DNA of 64,000 nucleotides. Origin: Enoplolaimus lenunculus (taxonomy: Eukaryota; Nematoda; Enoplea; Enoplida; Thoracostomopsidae). The notes below the pieces were generated by a model, which was not told the origin of the DNA, made no database searches, and saw nothing but the letters and a program-made list of their open reading frames with translations. The stretch is taken from positions 246,087-310,086 of the forward strand of contig JASANG010002166.1 in assembly GCA_030248215.1 (NCBI GenBank). The letters run 5' to 3'. Position numbers and translations under genes: made by a program. Within the stretch, counting starts at the first letter, position 1; every line of letters begins with the position of its first letter. This document shows positions 36,390 through 46,898 of this stretch, in pieces.

Positions 36390-36785
36390 CCAGACACATC
36401 CGGGTACCAACCGGTGATCTGCCGCCAGTTCCGGCTCCGACACGAACTCGACCTTTGGCAGCGGTTCCGGGAGGGAACATTTGCTGTAGATTCTGGCTAT
36501 TTCGGTGGTAAATTATTCGAATTTTTATAAAAGTTTCATAATTGACTGAGTATGTTTGTATAACTTTGATACAATTTACAAAATTTTAATTTTGCTAAGA
36601 TTTGTTAAAAATTGGATAAAAACAAATTTCTAGCAACACTTAACAGTAGGTTATTGCTAACATTAGCGAACTCGACAACAGCACTTCGATTGCCCCTGTT
36701 TTACTCCGCCTTGGGTAAAATTTGTTGATTTTGAGTTTCGGCTCCGATTTTTGTTACAACCATTTGCACCCTGTGCGACATCATT
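36390..36785 (+). repeat. family F repeat, diverged
   Basis: CCAGTTCCGGCTCCGACACG, GGCAGCGGTTCCGGGAGGGA, AACAGTAGGTTATTGCTAAC, GTTTCGGCTCCGATTTTTGT. Confidence 0.6.
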
Positions 36786-36827
36786 AAGTACAGCCATGTT
36801 TGTTTTTGGAGAAAGATACCCCCAAAT

Positions 36828-36876
36828 ACCTATATATACATATATATGTATGTATATATGTATATATACATATATT
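36828..36876. repeat. (TA/TATG)n microsatellite
   Basis: Alternating TATATACATATATATG units, self-complementary. Confidence 0.8.
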
Positions 36877-37221
36877 AGCCTGTATTTAAATTAATTGGTC
36901 TCTTCTATCAAATATTTAATGGAATTAGTTTGTTCAAATGTTACGATGAAGGGTCCCTAATATCGTCCCCTATGGTTTACTACACTGCTGAGCCGCGGAA
37001 CAACTAGCAATTAGATTATAAAATAGGCAATTATTATTTTAGATCACCGACACATAACAATTTGTTAATTTGCAATGTAGTAAAGTAGTAATAGATATTT
37101 GGCCTGGGGCCAAAAAATAGTCAACGCTAGTTTTCGTTTCTTTCTTGACCGTTGTGAGTTTTTTTTCATCGCAACCCAGCGAACAATGCTTGAAACCCAT
37201 CAATTAATGTAACCTAACGCA

Positions 37222-40200
37222 ATGGTTTTCGTATCTCAACATTCCGCTGTAAAGCTATTATGTACCTCGATAAAGCCATGTCAGTTTGTTGCATTTAATA
37301 TTTTGATTGGCGTTTTATTTCTACACGAATTGAACTATGGATCTGGAGTTGTCGACGGTAAGTTGTCAATCCAACAGCTGTCACCTGACAACTTGTCGAG
37401 CGAACATTGATAATTTGAAATTTCGTCGGCTCACAACAACGATTCGTTAGCCCATCATTATGCTCAGGTTTAGGCTTAGGTTTACGCTTATGAGATTATG
37501 CTTAGATTTATTCGTATGCATTAGGAGACACTGTTGTTATCTATCACAGACCGTGGCTTTGGAGTAACTGTTCTGTTCTGTCCCAGATCCTGGCTAAAGG
37601 TTCAGGCAAGAGTTGGAAGCGGGGTCTACGGATCACGAATCAAACTTTAGTGGATTTGTGGCAGGTCCATTCGGGTGTCGTATCAAAAACCTAGCCCGGA
37701 TCACCCGTTTTGCAACGCAACACGTCAGTTATTCACGCCTGCACGTCAGAATACGATCAGCGTTTCAGCTCGTTGATAAAAAGTCTAACGTCATTCGTTG
37801 ACGGGGTTAAAAATTCGAGGCACTGTTTTGTGTTTATTTTTTCTTATTACAGTACACTATACATTGTTGTCGGAAACGTTTTGAAATATGCCTGGATATG
37901 ATTCATTTTCAAATTCAATGTCTCCTAATGCTTGAATATATCTACAAGCAGATAAAATTTGTTTCGCAAATGTCACAATATTTGAACTGGTTGCATTTTA
38001 AAATCGTATTATTTTCAAAATTTAAATTTAATGATATTCGTTTTGAATTTCACAGGTCTCCAGTGCGCATGCCGTGAAACACATCGTCACTTTTTTACTG
38101 GCCGGCAACGTAATGATAACTCGCCATCGGACAACAGTCAACCTGGCTCTTCAAACGATTTGGTTTGCAACGGAATCGAACCAGCGTCGTGTGAAGGCTC
38201 TGATCACCGCTTGGTTTGCGTCACAACAGAGCTGCTACACAAGCAATTTCCTGGTCCAATATTTTCACGCATGTCGTGCATGGAACGGGTAAGCGTACAA
38301 CCAAAATTAACCTTTTTACCTATACATACATACCTACATACATACATATAATGAATGCATATATCAGGATTCAACCGGAATTTTTGTTTCGTCTGGATTC
38401 CGTGCAAAAATTCAATTCCTGTTCCGGTTCCTGTTCCTGTATTCAAAGATGCTGAAACCGGAATGTTTACGGTTTTGTGGCAAATTAATTCTAATCATTT
38501 AAATATTGGGAAATAAATATTAAATCTTGTTTTGAACCATATTTTACAGGGGTTTTGATGATGGTGTACATTTAATTAATCAAAACTACACAAAGATTAT
38601 ACAAAGTGACGTTTCATTGGAGGATGCAGTGGTAGACAAAACTACTTGCTAACCCTTTTTCTGAGTACCAAGTTAACGGTCTCCAATATATTCATTTATC
38701 TCGCTACATCAACTCTTCATATCCCCTTATTCTAAAAATCTTAAATCTACCACTACTGCACAACCGTTTGAACTAAGAAGTCCCGATTCCAATCATCAAT
38801 TTTGTTTTTCAATCATCAGCCTAACAATTGATTTTTAAATTTCATCAGCGAAATATTTTGAAAAATATTTGATTTTGTTCAAATTGAACAATTTAAAATT
38901 TTTTGTTTCAGGATACTGTCGAGCTTGGCTGCAACTTTCATACACTTGGTACCGGGGGTGCAGCGGTACTGTATATGTACACTTGCGATACGGATTATTG
39001 CAATGATGTGAGCTATGAAGAAATGTGCGTCAGAATGAACGGACCTGGCGCGCCGTTTGCTCCAGCGACGCTTTCGCCGTATGCCAGAAATTATAACAGT
39101 ATTCATAAACGTAAGTGTTTGTTCAAAGATTAATTTAGTTACATTGGTTACATTGTACGGTATAAGAAATTAATTGAAGAGCAATGCTATACTTTGGCAC
39201 ACGTAACATTAGCATAAGGCTATTCGTAAGCTTAAGCAAAAATTAGTCTAAAGTTTATGCTTATTGACATGGGTAAAAATTGGCATAAATGTCACTTAAA
39301 ATTTACTAATTTGTTGGCCCATGTAAAGAACAGGGGCGGAAAGTTTTTCTGTGGGACTAGAATAGAGTAAGTTTAAGCTTTAGACTAATTTCTTTTGCTT
39401 AGCGTAGGCTTAGGCTCAGGATTAGGCTTATGAATAAGCTAACTCTTACCCTTAGGTTTAGGCTTAGGCTTATGAATAAACTCATTGTTACACTTAGGCT
39501 TAGGCTTAAGCTTAAGCTTAGAAATATGCTTATAATACTGTTACGCCGGTGTTCTTTACATTGGCCAATTTTTTGATCATATTGCTGATAATTTACTGGG
39601 ACTGGTGTGGGATAGTTTTTGCCGTGGGGATTTTACAGCAGCCGCAAGAAATAAAATTTAACGTAAACCACCTGAAATATTGTTGAATATTTCAATGTTT
39701 AAAGAAAGCAAACAATATTATTGTACTGAACGTTAGATTGTCGTTATTCGACTAAAGAATACATTTTAGAAACATCTAGTCAATCGTCTTTAACATCGGG
39801 TACAATCGTATCTTCCGAAAGTAGCAGATCGCAAAGTCAGCCAAATTCTACATTTGCTATTAACAACGCAAACGCGTTGCGAATACAAACGCTGGAAAAG
39901 CCTAAGCCTGAACCTAATCGCCAAACACCAACTCGAAATAATGCAGTCAACCAGTCTCAACCAGATTCACAGTCGTCTATCGTTTCGTTTCCTCACCAGC
40001 CTAACAACCACGCGATCCCTAGTGATCAACGGCATATCATGACAGGACCTTTATTGACTGGAACCAAAACATCCATTTTTCTACCAGCTGTACATCCAGT
40101 TGTGGTTAACGGAAGGCGAACGTACGGTGCTAACGACAAAGCCTACTTAGTCAACAAAGACAAAAACACGGAAATGGCCCGCGATTCAACAATAACCGCA

Positions 40201-41352
40201 ACATCGCAAACAACTGTGGCAACAAAAGAAGAACCAATAGAAGAACCAGATATTTTGGTTGTAGCGTCTCAGGCAAACCTAAACGTGAACGAGAAATCTG
40301 CAGATTCGAAGCAAGGCGGCAAAGTTGAAAACAACAGCGATCAAATGATAATTGCCGACAGTGACGCAGACAGAAACGATATTGGAGTGAACGAATATGG
40401 AGAATATGATTATTCAAAGCTGGAAAATGTTGAATATTACGACGATGATTATTTTGAACAGGCTTCTGATCAGGAAAATCTCGATAAACAATCATCCACC
40501 ACTATCCGTTCCAAAGGAGCCGAGCCAGTGCGAAGCGCCGTACAATCATTCGAAACAGAAACAACAACTTTAACTCCACCGAACGGAATGAAATTTCAAA
40601 CTCTTCAATCGATTACGATCGTTCCAAATTCAAAATTTCATTTTGTTGAAAATCGTCAGTCGAGCTCGGACAAATTTGTTCATTCGAACGACGTGAATAG
40701 CAGTGACGAAGTCAGAGAAAACTCTAATGGAAATGTTGCAAAACTGTCGGACAATTTGATGCCAAAAACAGATGAGTTTGGTCAAAAATGGTCACGAGAA
40801 ATGATGCGAAAACAGGAAACTCTACACGCAATCGATGAGTCAACGCGTTGGTCAGGCAACCTGGATCTTGATTCCAGCAGCACAGCAGACCGAATTGAAC
40901 AAAAACCTAAGCTTAAACAATATCAAATGGCGCAAGTGAATCCGCCAAAAACTACAAAAACGTTTAATATTGTTGAGAAACAAAATCTTGGAAATCAAAT
41001 TGATGATTCCAGCAAACATTCGTGGAACGAGGAACAATTACAACATTCCGATAGTTCTGAAAACCAGCTGCTTCAAGCTCAAGGGCAACTTACGGGTGCA
41101 CGACGTAATTCAACCGCCCGCAATTCGATGTCAACATCGCTACTGCATTCAGGCGTACAACTGGACACAAAGCAACAACACGCGTCGAAACATTTGAAGC
41201 GAAAGCATTCGGGTCAGAATTCGTTTGAGCAAAATCTAACCGATGAAAGTAGCAACAATTCAGCTGTGATTGGCGTTGTTCGTTTGAGAAATTTAGGCAT
41301 AACGCAACTTGTTACCAGCTTCTTATTGATTTTAATCAATTTCACACCTTGA
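37222..41352 (+). CDS. secreted Ly6/activin-receptor-like protein with long disordered tail and GPI-type C-terminus
   Basis: Four exons with matching phases: 37222-37357, 38056-38288, 38912-39110, 39770-41352 (716 residues, TGA at 41350). Residues about 24-38 (FVAFNILIGVLFLHE) form a signal-peptide core. Cysteines at 49, 51, 83, 91, 100, 120, 130, 148 and 153 end in CDTDYCND, the closing C…CN signature of three-finger domains (Ly6/uPAR or TGF-beta-receptor ectodomain). After about residue 190 come some 500 residues rich in Ser, Asn, Gln and Thr, with an acidic Tyr-rich patch at 398-420 (EYGEYDYSKLENVEYYDDDY). The last 18 residues are hydrophobic (ITQLVTSFLLILINFTP), with no basic stop-transfer residues, as in GPI-anchor signals. 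Likely cell-surface, ligand unknown. No kinase domain follows, so it is not a complete TGF-beta receptor. Intron 3 carries a TLM element. The exact first exon is the least certain part. Confidence 0.82.
37461..37515 (-). mobile_element. TLM fragment in Ly6-like gene intron 1
   Basis: CTCAGGTTTAGGCTTAGGTT, ATGAGATTATGCTTAG. Confidence 0.45.
38319..38352. repeat. (TACA)n microsatellite
   Basis: TACATACATACC units in intron 2 of the Ly6-like gene. Confidence 0.75.
39200..39280 (+). mobile_element. TLM fragment in Ly6-like gene intron 3
   Basis: CACGTAACATTAGCATAAGG, AAGCTTAAGCAAAAATTAGT, GACATGGGT. Confidence 0.5.
39316..39566 (-). mobile_element. TLM element, longest clear copy
   Basis: 251 bases between GGCCCATGTAAAGAACAGGG and the inverse GTTCTTTACATTGGCC. 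Three TTAGGC runs are separated by ATGAATAA(G/A)CT spacers. Flanks AATTTGTT and AATTTTTT fit an 8-bp duplication with one change. It sits in intron 3 of the Ly6-like gene. Confidence 0.92.
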
Positions 41353-41368
41353 AAGTACTTTGTGATAA

Positions 41369-41374
41369 AATAAA
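41369..41374 (+). terminator. poly(A) signal of the Ly6-like gene
   Basis: AATAAA 17 bases after the stop codon, in GATAAAATAAAACTTTG. It supports 41352 as the end of the reading frame. Confidence 0.7.
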
Positions 41375-41703
41375 ACTTTGTTTCTATACCACGTGTATAT
41401 TTTACGCAAAATTATATAAATTAACACAAGTCCACTCATTTAAGGTGTCGCGAAGCAAAAATTTAAGAACAAGAAACCGCAGCTCTTAATTTTTTTACAA
41501 AATTCAACGTCAGTCAAACCGCATTTAAACTCATGAAAATGAATAAACGCACCAACTATACATACACCAGAAATTGGGATATGCAAACAACTCTGCTGAG
41601 ATTGGTCCTTAGAAAAAATTTCGATCCGAATACAACTTGTATCCAGCTTCCTGTTGAATTTTTTTTATTCTTCAACTGTGAAATTTAAATCATAAAGTAC
41701 AAA

Positions 41704-41985
41704 TTAAGCTCTATTCACACGCACCAGTTTTGGCTGCGAGAGCTTGCAGCTGCAACTTGCGCTCGCAAATTTTGTCCAAAATCCCTTTCGAAAAAGTTGC
41801 GGCTGCAAATAATTCATTAAAAATCATACGTTGGAATTTAATTCGCATTTTTGAAAAACCATGCAAGTTCACTGAATTTATTGCAGCCGCTTTCTCATTG
41901 GTTAATAAAAAAATGCAAGTTCTGCGTGCAATTTGTAGTTTTAAGTTCTCGCAACAAAAACTTCCACATGTGAATAGGGCTTTAA
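41704..41985. mobile_element. TTAA-flanked MITE (piggyBac-like), copy 1
   Basis: TTAAGCTCTATTCACACG at the left and CATGTGAATAGGGCTTTAA at the right form inverted ends with TTAA at the outside. The ORF across it is an artefact of the element. Confidence 0.6.
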
Positions 41986-42186
41986 GAACTTTGTTATGGC
42001 GATCGTGTCTTTGCTTCAGTTTAAACCTGTTTGTTCACTTGCAAACTAAACCACTGGCTACGCCCATGATTATCCATTGCGCTAACAGGGAGTTAGTCTA
42101 AGCGTAGCGAGTGAGATATTTTTACCACTGCAAGCACTTAGTGTATCCAGAATGGGGCAGAAAGGGGAGTGGCGTACGCACCCTGT

Positions 42187-42305
42187 CAGAATCTTTGTTT
42201 GTGATAAAACGATAAGGACCACATTTTTACCCTCAGAACTTTCTTTGTGATAAAACCTTACAATTTTTTCGTTTAGAAAATTATTTGGTGATAAAATGAT
42301 CAAGT
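42187..42305. repeat. three imperfect ~42-base tandem units
   Basis: Units share CAGAA(T/C)(C/T)TT…TTTGTGATAAAAC. The third is diverged (TTTGGTGATAAAATGATC). Confidence 0.5.
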
Positions 42306-43030
42306 CCCTGCCGTGCGTTTCATTACATATGCCAGCCCGCCCGACCCGTCACAAATTTTTGAATCTGCCTCTGTCTGCAAGTCTTTCTGCACCCCGCATT
42401 TCTTTACATTCGCGTCGCCTAAATTAGTACACTAGTACTATTTATTACACTGCAGTATGTTTTTGGTTTTTAGGCTCCGCTTCATATTATTGCATGCGGT
42501 TGCATACGGCCATTTAGGTGCGTACCCGTATGATTTTGGTCGGTATTAAAGTAGTCAAATACAATAGTGTCGCCCGTATTTAGTCGGTAGTCAAACCAGT
42601 TCGCAGCTGACTTGACGCGCAGTGTCCAAGAATTAATTTTGTACCTACAATGTGTTTTTGTAGCCTATCACTTTTCTGGATTGTTTTCCTACTAAAATTT
42701 GATGGTACCTACTCGTTTACTCTTTGATTTTGCCGAATTTTAAAACTATAGTGAACATTGTACAACGTTTTTATATATGAGACTGAAAAAACTTATATGA
42801 AGCTGGACCATTTAAGCGGCACCATTTCAAAAGTGTATAACCTAGGGCAAAGGCTCTTGCTAACAAGCGTTGTGAGCGATCAGTTGTGACAAAGTCTCGC
42901 AGGTGAACCAGTGACGAAAGGAAAATTCGCCAGCGAAACGAACGAGAAGTCTGACACAAGTTTTACGGTAGCTATAGCTAATATTTGTGTCCGTACATAA
43001 TTTTATTATTGTAATATTTCAAAAGTTTGA

Positions 43031-43192
43031 GTCCATGTAAAGATAAGGGGCGAAACGTTTTTCTGTGAGACTGCAATAGAGAAAGCTTAAAAGCATTATA
43101 GTCTATTTTCTTTTGGTTTGGTTTAAGCTTTCGCGTTGGCTTAGGATTATGCTTAGTACTACTGTTACGGTCCTGTTCTATATACATTGGCC
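43031..43192 (-). mobile_element. TLM element, joined to the next copy
   Basis: CCATGTAAAGATAAGGGGCG, AATAGAGAAAGCTTAAAAGC, ACTGTTACGGTCCTGTTCTA, ATACATTGGCC. Its right GGCC is the left end of the next element. Confidence 0.85.
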
Positions 43193-43328
43193 AAATTTTG
43201 TTACGTAAGCCTAAGCCTAAGCCTAAAGCCTAAAGCCTAAGTCTACGCAAAGAAACTAATCTAAAGCTAAAGCTTGCTCTATAACAGTCCCACCGCAAAA
43301 CGTTTCGGCCCTGTTCTATACATGGGCC
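43189..43328 (+). mobile_element. TLM element, opposite orientation, sharing GGCC
   Basis: Starts at the shared GGCC and continues TTACGTAAGCCTAAGCC, CTAATCTAAAGCTAAAGCTT, ending CGGCCCTGTTCTATACATGG-GCC. Confidence 0.85.
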
Positions 43329-43434
43329 TTTGTTACTGTTTAGTTTCACTTTAAAATTAGTACCACGCGTTGGACAATAGTATAAACCGTGCCTAAAAAT
43401 AATAAAGTTCCCGTTAATATCTTCATGTGAACCT

Positions 43435-43440
43435 TTTATT
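43435..43440 (-). terminator. poly(A) signal of receptor-like paralogue 1
   Basis: TTTATT on + (AATAAA on -), 34 bases after the stop codon. Confidence 0.6.
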
Positions 43441-43473
43441 AATATTATACATTGTAAATTTTTTTAATGAATT

Positions 43474-44607
43474 CTAAAACAAAATGTTGAGCGTATAACT
43501 GTAAATTTCAACAAATATACAAATTGTCGCGCACATCAATGCAATTGCACATAAGCCAATAGTACCAGTCATATGCCACAATGTTAGCTGAGTATACGCA
43601 ACTGGATATTTGCGCGTTTGAAACGGCCGTTGGCCAAACGGTTGAAAATCAGGCAAAATTGTATGACCTGAGTCAATCAGCCACGTGAGGCTTTGTACTA
43701 TTGATTCAATCATTCGTTTGTTCAACCTCGGACTGTAGAACGAACATCCGTAGCGTAGAGCATGGTGTATTGGAACAAATTCAAGTTGCCGTGGCATATC
43801 AACGATTTCGGCACGTCGAACAACATACATGAATCGATTTGGGCTCTTAACGAGATTTTCTAGCGCAGCTGATAATGGCGTAATTGCAATTGCAGGGTTT
43901 GATTCCAGCGCGTTCCGTAGGCCAACATACGGCTGAGTGTTACTAGTTTTGATTTGACTGAAAAAGTATGTTTGATATTTTCTGTAATTAACCAACTGAT
44001 AGCGGCCAAATGTTATTAGCTGAGTAATTTCTGTCCACGTCGAAAATAGTGTCAATACCGGCATTAATTCAGTCAAAAGAAGATTAGACAGTATGACGTC
44101 ATAGAGTAGTAAAATGACGTATTGCATCACGGTCAACTCAAGGCGACGAAGAATAAATATAAGCATCGTGTAAACGAGCAATAGGTACACAATTTTTTTT
44201 GGCAACGTTTTAAATGGGTTAAAATTTGTTTGTACCGTACGAGACACGCTGTTAATGATAAATCCTTGTGATTGATAATAAATCGGCGATGATAAGCAAC
44301 TAAACTGTGACAGTCGATTATGATCAACCAAAAAAGTTGCAAACGTCATATTAGCGTCACCATCGACTAAATGTCGAAGAGCGCCTGTCCACTGATTGGT
44401 CACATTTGACCATGTACCACCGCCACCTTTGTAGTAACGATTCGGAACAATACAAAATGAAATATGTGCAGCCATGATTGCGCGCAACTGTAACGCTGCG
44501 AAACGCGAAAGATTTGCTAACGAAAAGTTGCAGTTGGAATGACAACAAATGTTTGTATTCATGTTGGCCGTCGTTACGATGTTTATTTGACGATAATTAT
44601 CGTCCAT
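43474..44607 (-). CDS. ionotropic-receptor-like protein without pore loop (paralogue 1)
   Basis: 377 residues from MDDNYRQINIV. It has the layout of an ionotropic glutamate receptor/IR: S1 begins at about residue 8 and contains GGGGTWSN (61-68), WTGALRHLVDGDANMTFA (73-90) and Arg98 in VDHNRLSQF, which aligns with the ligand-binding arginine of TITxxR. M1 is at about 139-153 (IVYLLLVYTMLIFIL), M3 at about 161-184 (…YDVILSNLLLTELMPVL, in place of SYTANLAAFLT), then S2 and M4 near the end (LTLWHMTGTIGLCAIAL). Only about 7 residues separate M1 and M3, where AMPA receptors have about 55 holding the pore loop. The frame stays open up to an ATG at 44670, but an acceptor (TGTTTTCAG) ends at 44639 and the 44607 start aligns with paralogue 2. 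No signal peptide is visible, so a 5' exon may be missing. Confidence 0.78.
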   Translation of the reverse strand: MDDNYRQINIVTTANMNTNICCHSNCNFSLANLSRFAALQLRAIMAAHISFCIVPNRYYKGGGGTWSNVTNQWTGALRHLVDGDANMTFATFLVDHNRLSQFSCLSSPIYYQSQGFIINSVSRTVQTNFNPFKTLPKKIVYLLLVYTMLIFILRRLELTVMQYVILLLYDVILSNLLLTELMPVLTLFSTWTEITQLITFGRYQLVNYRKYQTYFFSQIKTSNTQPYVGLRNALESNPAIAITPLSAALENLVKSPNRFMYVVRRAEIVDMPRQLEFVPIHHALRYGCSFYSPRLNKRMIESIVQSLTWLIDSGHTILPDFQPFGQRPFQTRKYPVAYTQLTLWHMTGTIGLCAIALMCATICIFVEIYSYTLNILF

Positions 44608-44768
44608 GTTTTGCTTAAATTTCAAGCGATCTAAATGACTGAAAACATAAACAAAACAAATTTTAGCCAAATGTTTAGTGCGGAATTCACGTTACCAATT
44701 GTGCGCTGGGCACCTCTTGTCACCAACCGTAGTAGGAGGTGGAAACAACCTATATGAATAGTTTGTTT

Positions 44769-44939
44769 GGCCCATGGGCCCATGTATAGAACAGGGTCAT
44801 AACAGTAGTATACGCATATTCCTAAGCCTAATCCTAAGCCTAAGCCTACGCCTAAGCAAAAAATAGTCTAAAGCTTTATTAAACTGGCTCTATTATAGCC
44901 CCTCTGGAAAACGATCCGGCCCTGTTCTATACATGTGCC
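44769..44939 (+). mobile_element. TLM element with perfect 8-bp target duplication
   Basis: Flanked by GTTTGTTT at 44761-44768 and 44940-44947. The left end is stuttered (GGCCCATGGGCCCATG). The rest is typical: CAGGGTCATAACAGTAGTAT, CCTAAG core, CGGCCCTGTTCTATACATGT. Confidence 0.92.
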
Positions 44940-45515
44940 GTTTGTTTTATGGGTACTTTACGCTGGTAGCTATGGGTAACTAGTCTTTGGTTTGTTACCC
45001 TTACTTGTAAAATAACACTTATTGTACTGAGCCCTTTCAAGTGCAAGCTTTAACGTTCATTATGTTGGCACCTATATGGGCTACGACCAGACACCTTGAC
45101 TCTACCCATATAGGTAGGTCAATATTTCGAAAATCTAGCTATGCAAAACATTTAATTTTTTGTCAATATCGGCAAAAACCTTAGTGCTACTGTTATTGAC
45201 ATAGTGACCAAACAGGTACAAAGCGCACAATTGGTAATATGAGCCCCGCATTATAGTCGAAACACTGGTGCAAAACAAGAAAATGTTATTACCTTTTCAA
45301 AGATGCACAATTTTATATAACCGTTTTAGCCCGGTTGCGAAGCGAACGGACGTTATTTGATACCTCATGTATGATAACGTTTTGAAAAGCATTATCGCGG
45401 TTACTTCAATTAATATGGTAACCTGCAGTAACAAAGACAAAATTCCAATAGTTTACTTGCAAGTTTAATAAAAGCATTAAACGAAACACAATATCTACTG
45501 CAGTTTACTGCAGTG

Positions 45516-46015
45516 ACCCGAATAAGAGGGTGGGACTGATATTCCGAGGGTATCCTCCGTTGTTATTCGGTTACGGACTGTTATTTATTTTTAACCCGGT
45601 GACCCGAATAAGAGGGTGGGACTGATATTTATTTGGCCTTTTCCGAGGGAATCCCCCTTAGTTATTCGGTTACGGGCTGTTATTTATTTTTAACCCGCCG
45701 TCCTTCGTTAATGATATATATTCGGTACTACAACTGTCCGTTGAATTAAACGTTTATGGCGATAATGTAAGGCTATACTTAGGAATGTACTTTCAAAATT
45801 TAAATATATACGCTTAAAAGTTTCTAACTCAAATTATTTGGGTCTGGTGTCCTTTATGCGCTACAATTAGTGATAATGGACGTTTATGGACTCTAATTAG
45901 AGTTTAGGGACTCTATCCGCTTACGGACTCTTGTTAGGGATACGGACTCCTATTGATTGGTACTCAAAACGGGACCCCCTCTTACTACCCCCCGCTTATT
46001 TGGGTCAATACAGTA
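45516..46015 (+). mobile_element. TA-flanked MITE (family A), copy 2, with duplicated 5' end
   Basis: TACTGCAGTGACCCGAATAA…TTATTTGGGTCAATACAGTA. The first ~85 bases occur twice in tandem, from GTGACCCGAATAAGAGGG at about 45522 and again at about 45600. Confidence 0.88.
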
Positions 46016-46133
46016 CCTGAGGCGTTTTTGATTAAAACCTTTTTGATTGATGTAAAAATGTCTCATTTAATACACTGTCAGTTTAGGTAGGAACCGGGAC
46101 ATCAGACCTTTTAACTAAAGCAGCTGGAAAAGC

Positions 46134-46206
46134 GGGCTATAGCGGGGATCGAACTCTCAGCCTATGGATCCTTAAGCGAGCACTCTACCACTGCACCACG
46201 CAGCCC
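46134..46206 (-). tRNA. tRNA-like sequence, probably a pseudogene
   Basis: 73 bases on the minus strand, GGGCTGCGTGGTGCAGTGGT…GAGTTCGATCCCC…TAGCCC, with an A box and a B box in place and acceptor ends partly paired. Anticodon and T stems pair badly, so no isotype can be given. Probably a decayed tRNA or a tRNA-derived repeat. Confidence 0.4.
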
Positions 46207-46532
46207 GCCTGTCCAACTACCATTTTCGTCGACTATATTTGTCGACCGTATGCTGCCAGCTAGCATACATACAGTGCACTGCACTATATTGCATGTGCAC
46301 ATAACGGACAAGCATGTCTCACATGCTTACATACACTAGTCATAATTCGATGACGTCATAACTGTGTCGGCAAAATTGTCCTTCAGGAACTCGTGGCCAG
46401 GCTTATTTGATTGGGAACATTCAAAACAAAGCGTTGAGTTCGCGAAGAATTCGAGAGCAAAGCGAGCTGAAATTTTTAAACTGTTTAAAATGTTTGTATC
46501 CAAACGAAAAATATTAGTTCTATGACTGTTCG

Positions 46533-46736
46533 GGCCAATGTAAAGAACAGGGGCGGAACAGTATTATAAGCATAATCGCAAGCCTAAGTCTAAGCTTAAG
46601 CGTATGGATGAGCATATTCTTAAGCCTAAGCTTGAGCTTAAACCCAAGCGCAGCAAAAATATTAGTCTAAAGCGTAAGCTTACTCTATTGCAGTCCCACA
46701 GAAAAAAACGTTCCGCCTCTGATTTTGGCATGGGCC
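46533..46736 (+). mobile_element. TLM element with perfect 8-bp target duplication
   Basis: Flanked by ACTGTTCG on both sides (46525-46532 and 46737-46744). Termini GGCCAATGTAAAGAACAGGG and GCATGGGCC. The core has two hexamer runs. Confidence 0.93.
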
Positions 46737-46898
46737 ACTGTTCGGAAGGTTAAATTTGATCGTTAGCTAATTCCAAACCTGCCTTTAGGTATGCGTTGCA
46801 CGAAAAATTATTTAGAAAGCGCGAGCAGATCGGATAAAAGTATTCAGAAGATATAGTTTTAGTATTAAATCTGCTCGCAATAGTCTCACAAGACATGT

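Larger units (their letters stand above)
28224..37221. other. gene-poor, repeat-rich stretch
   Basis: No gene supported in 9 kb. Contains family E (29424, 29902), H (30425), TLM (30690, 31558, 31910, 33101), F (32075, 36390), and CCGGATATCC/CGGAAACGG-rich patches (34030-34110, 35380-35515). Confidence 0.5.
41353..43434. other. gap between Ly6-like and receptor-like genes
   Basis: The genes converge here. Contains a TTAA-flanked MITE (41704-41985), a three-unit short tandem repeat (42187-42305) and two joined TLM elements (43031-43328). No gene seen. Confidence 0.5.

Noticed and set aside
38031-38455. Several short overlapping frames on both strands
   Set aside because: They are shadows of exon 2 of the Ly6-like gene or run into a TACA microsatellite.
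41730-42101. 123-residue plus frame
   Set aside because: Lies across the TTAA-flanked MITE and flank; no family match or splice sites.
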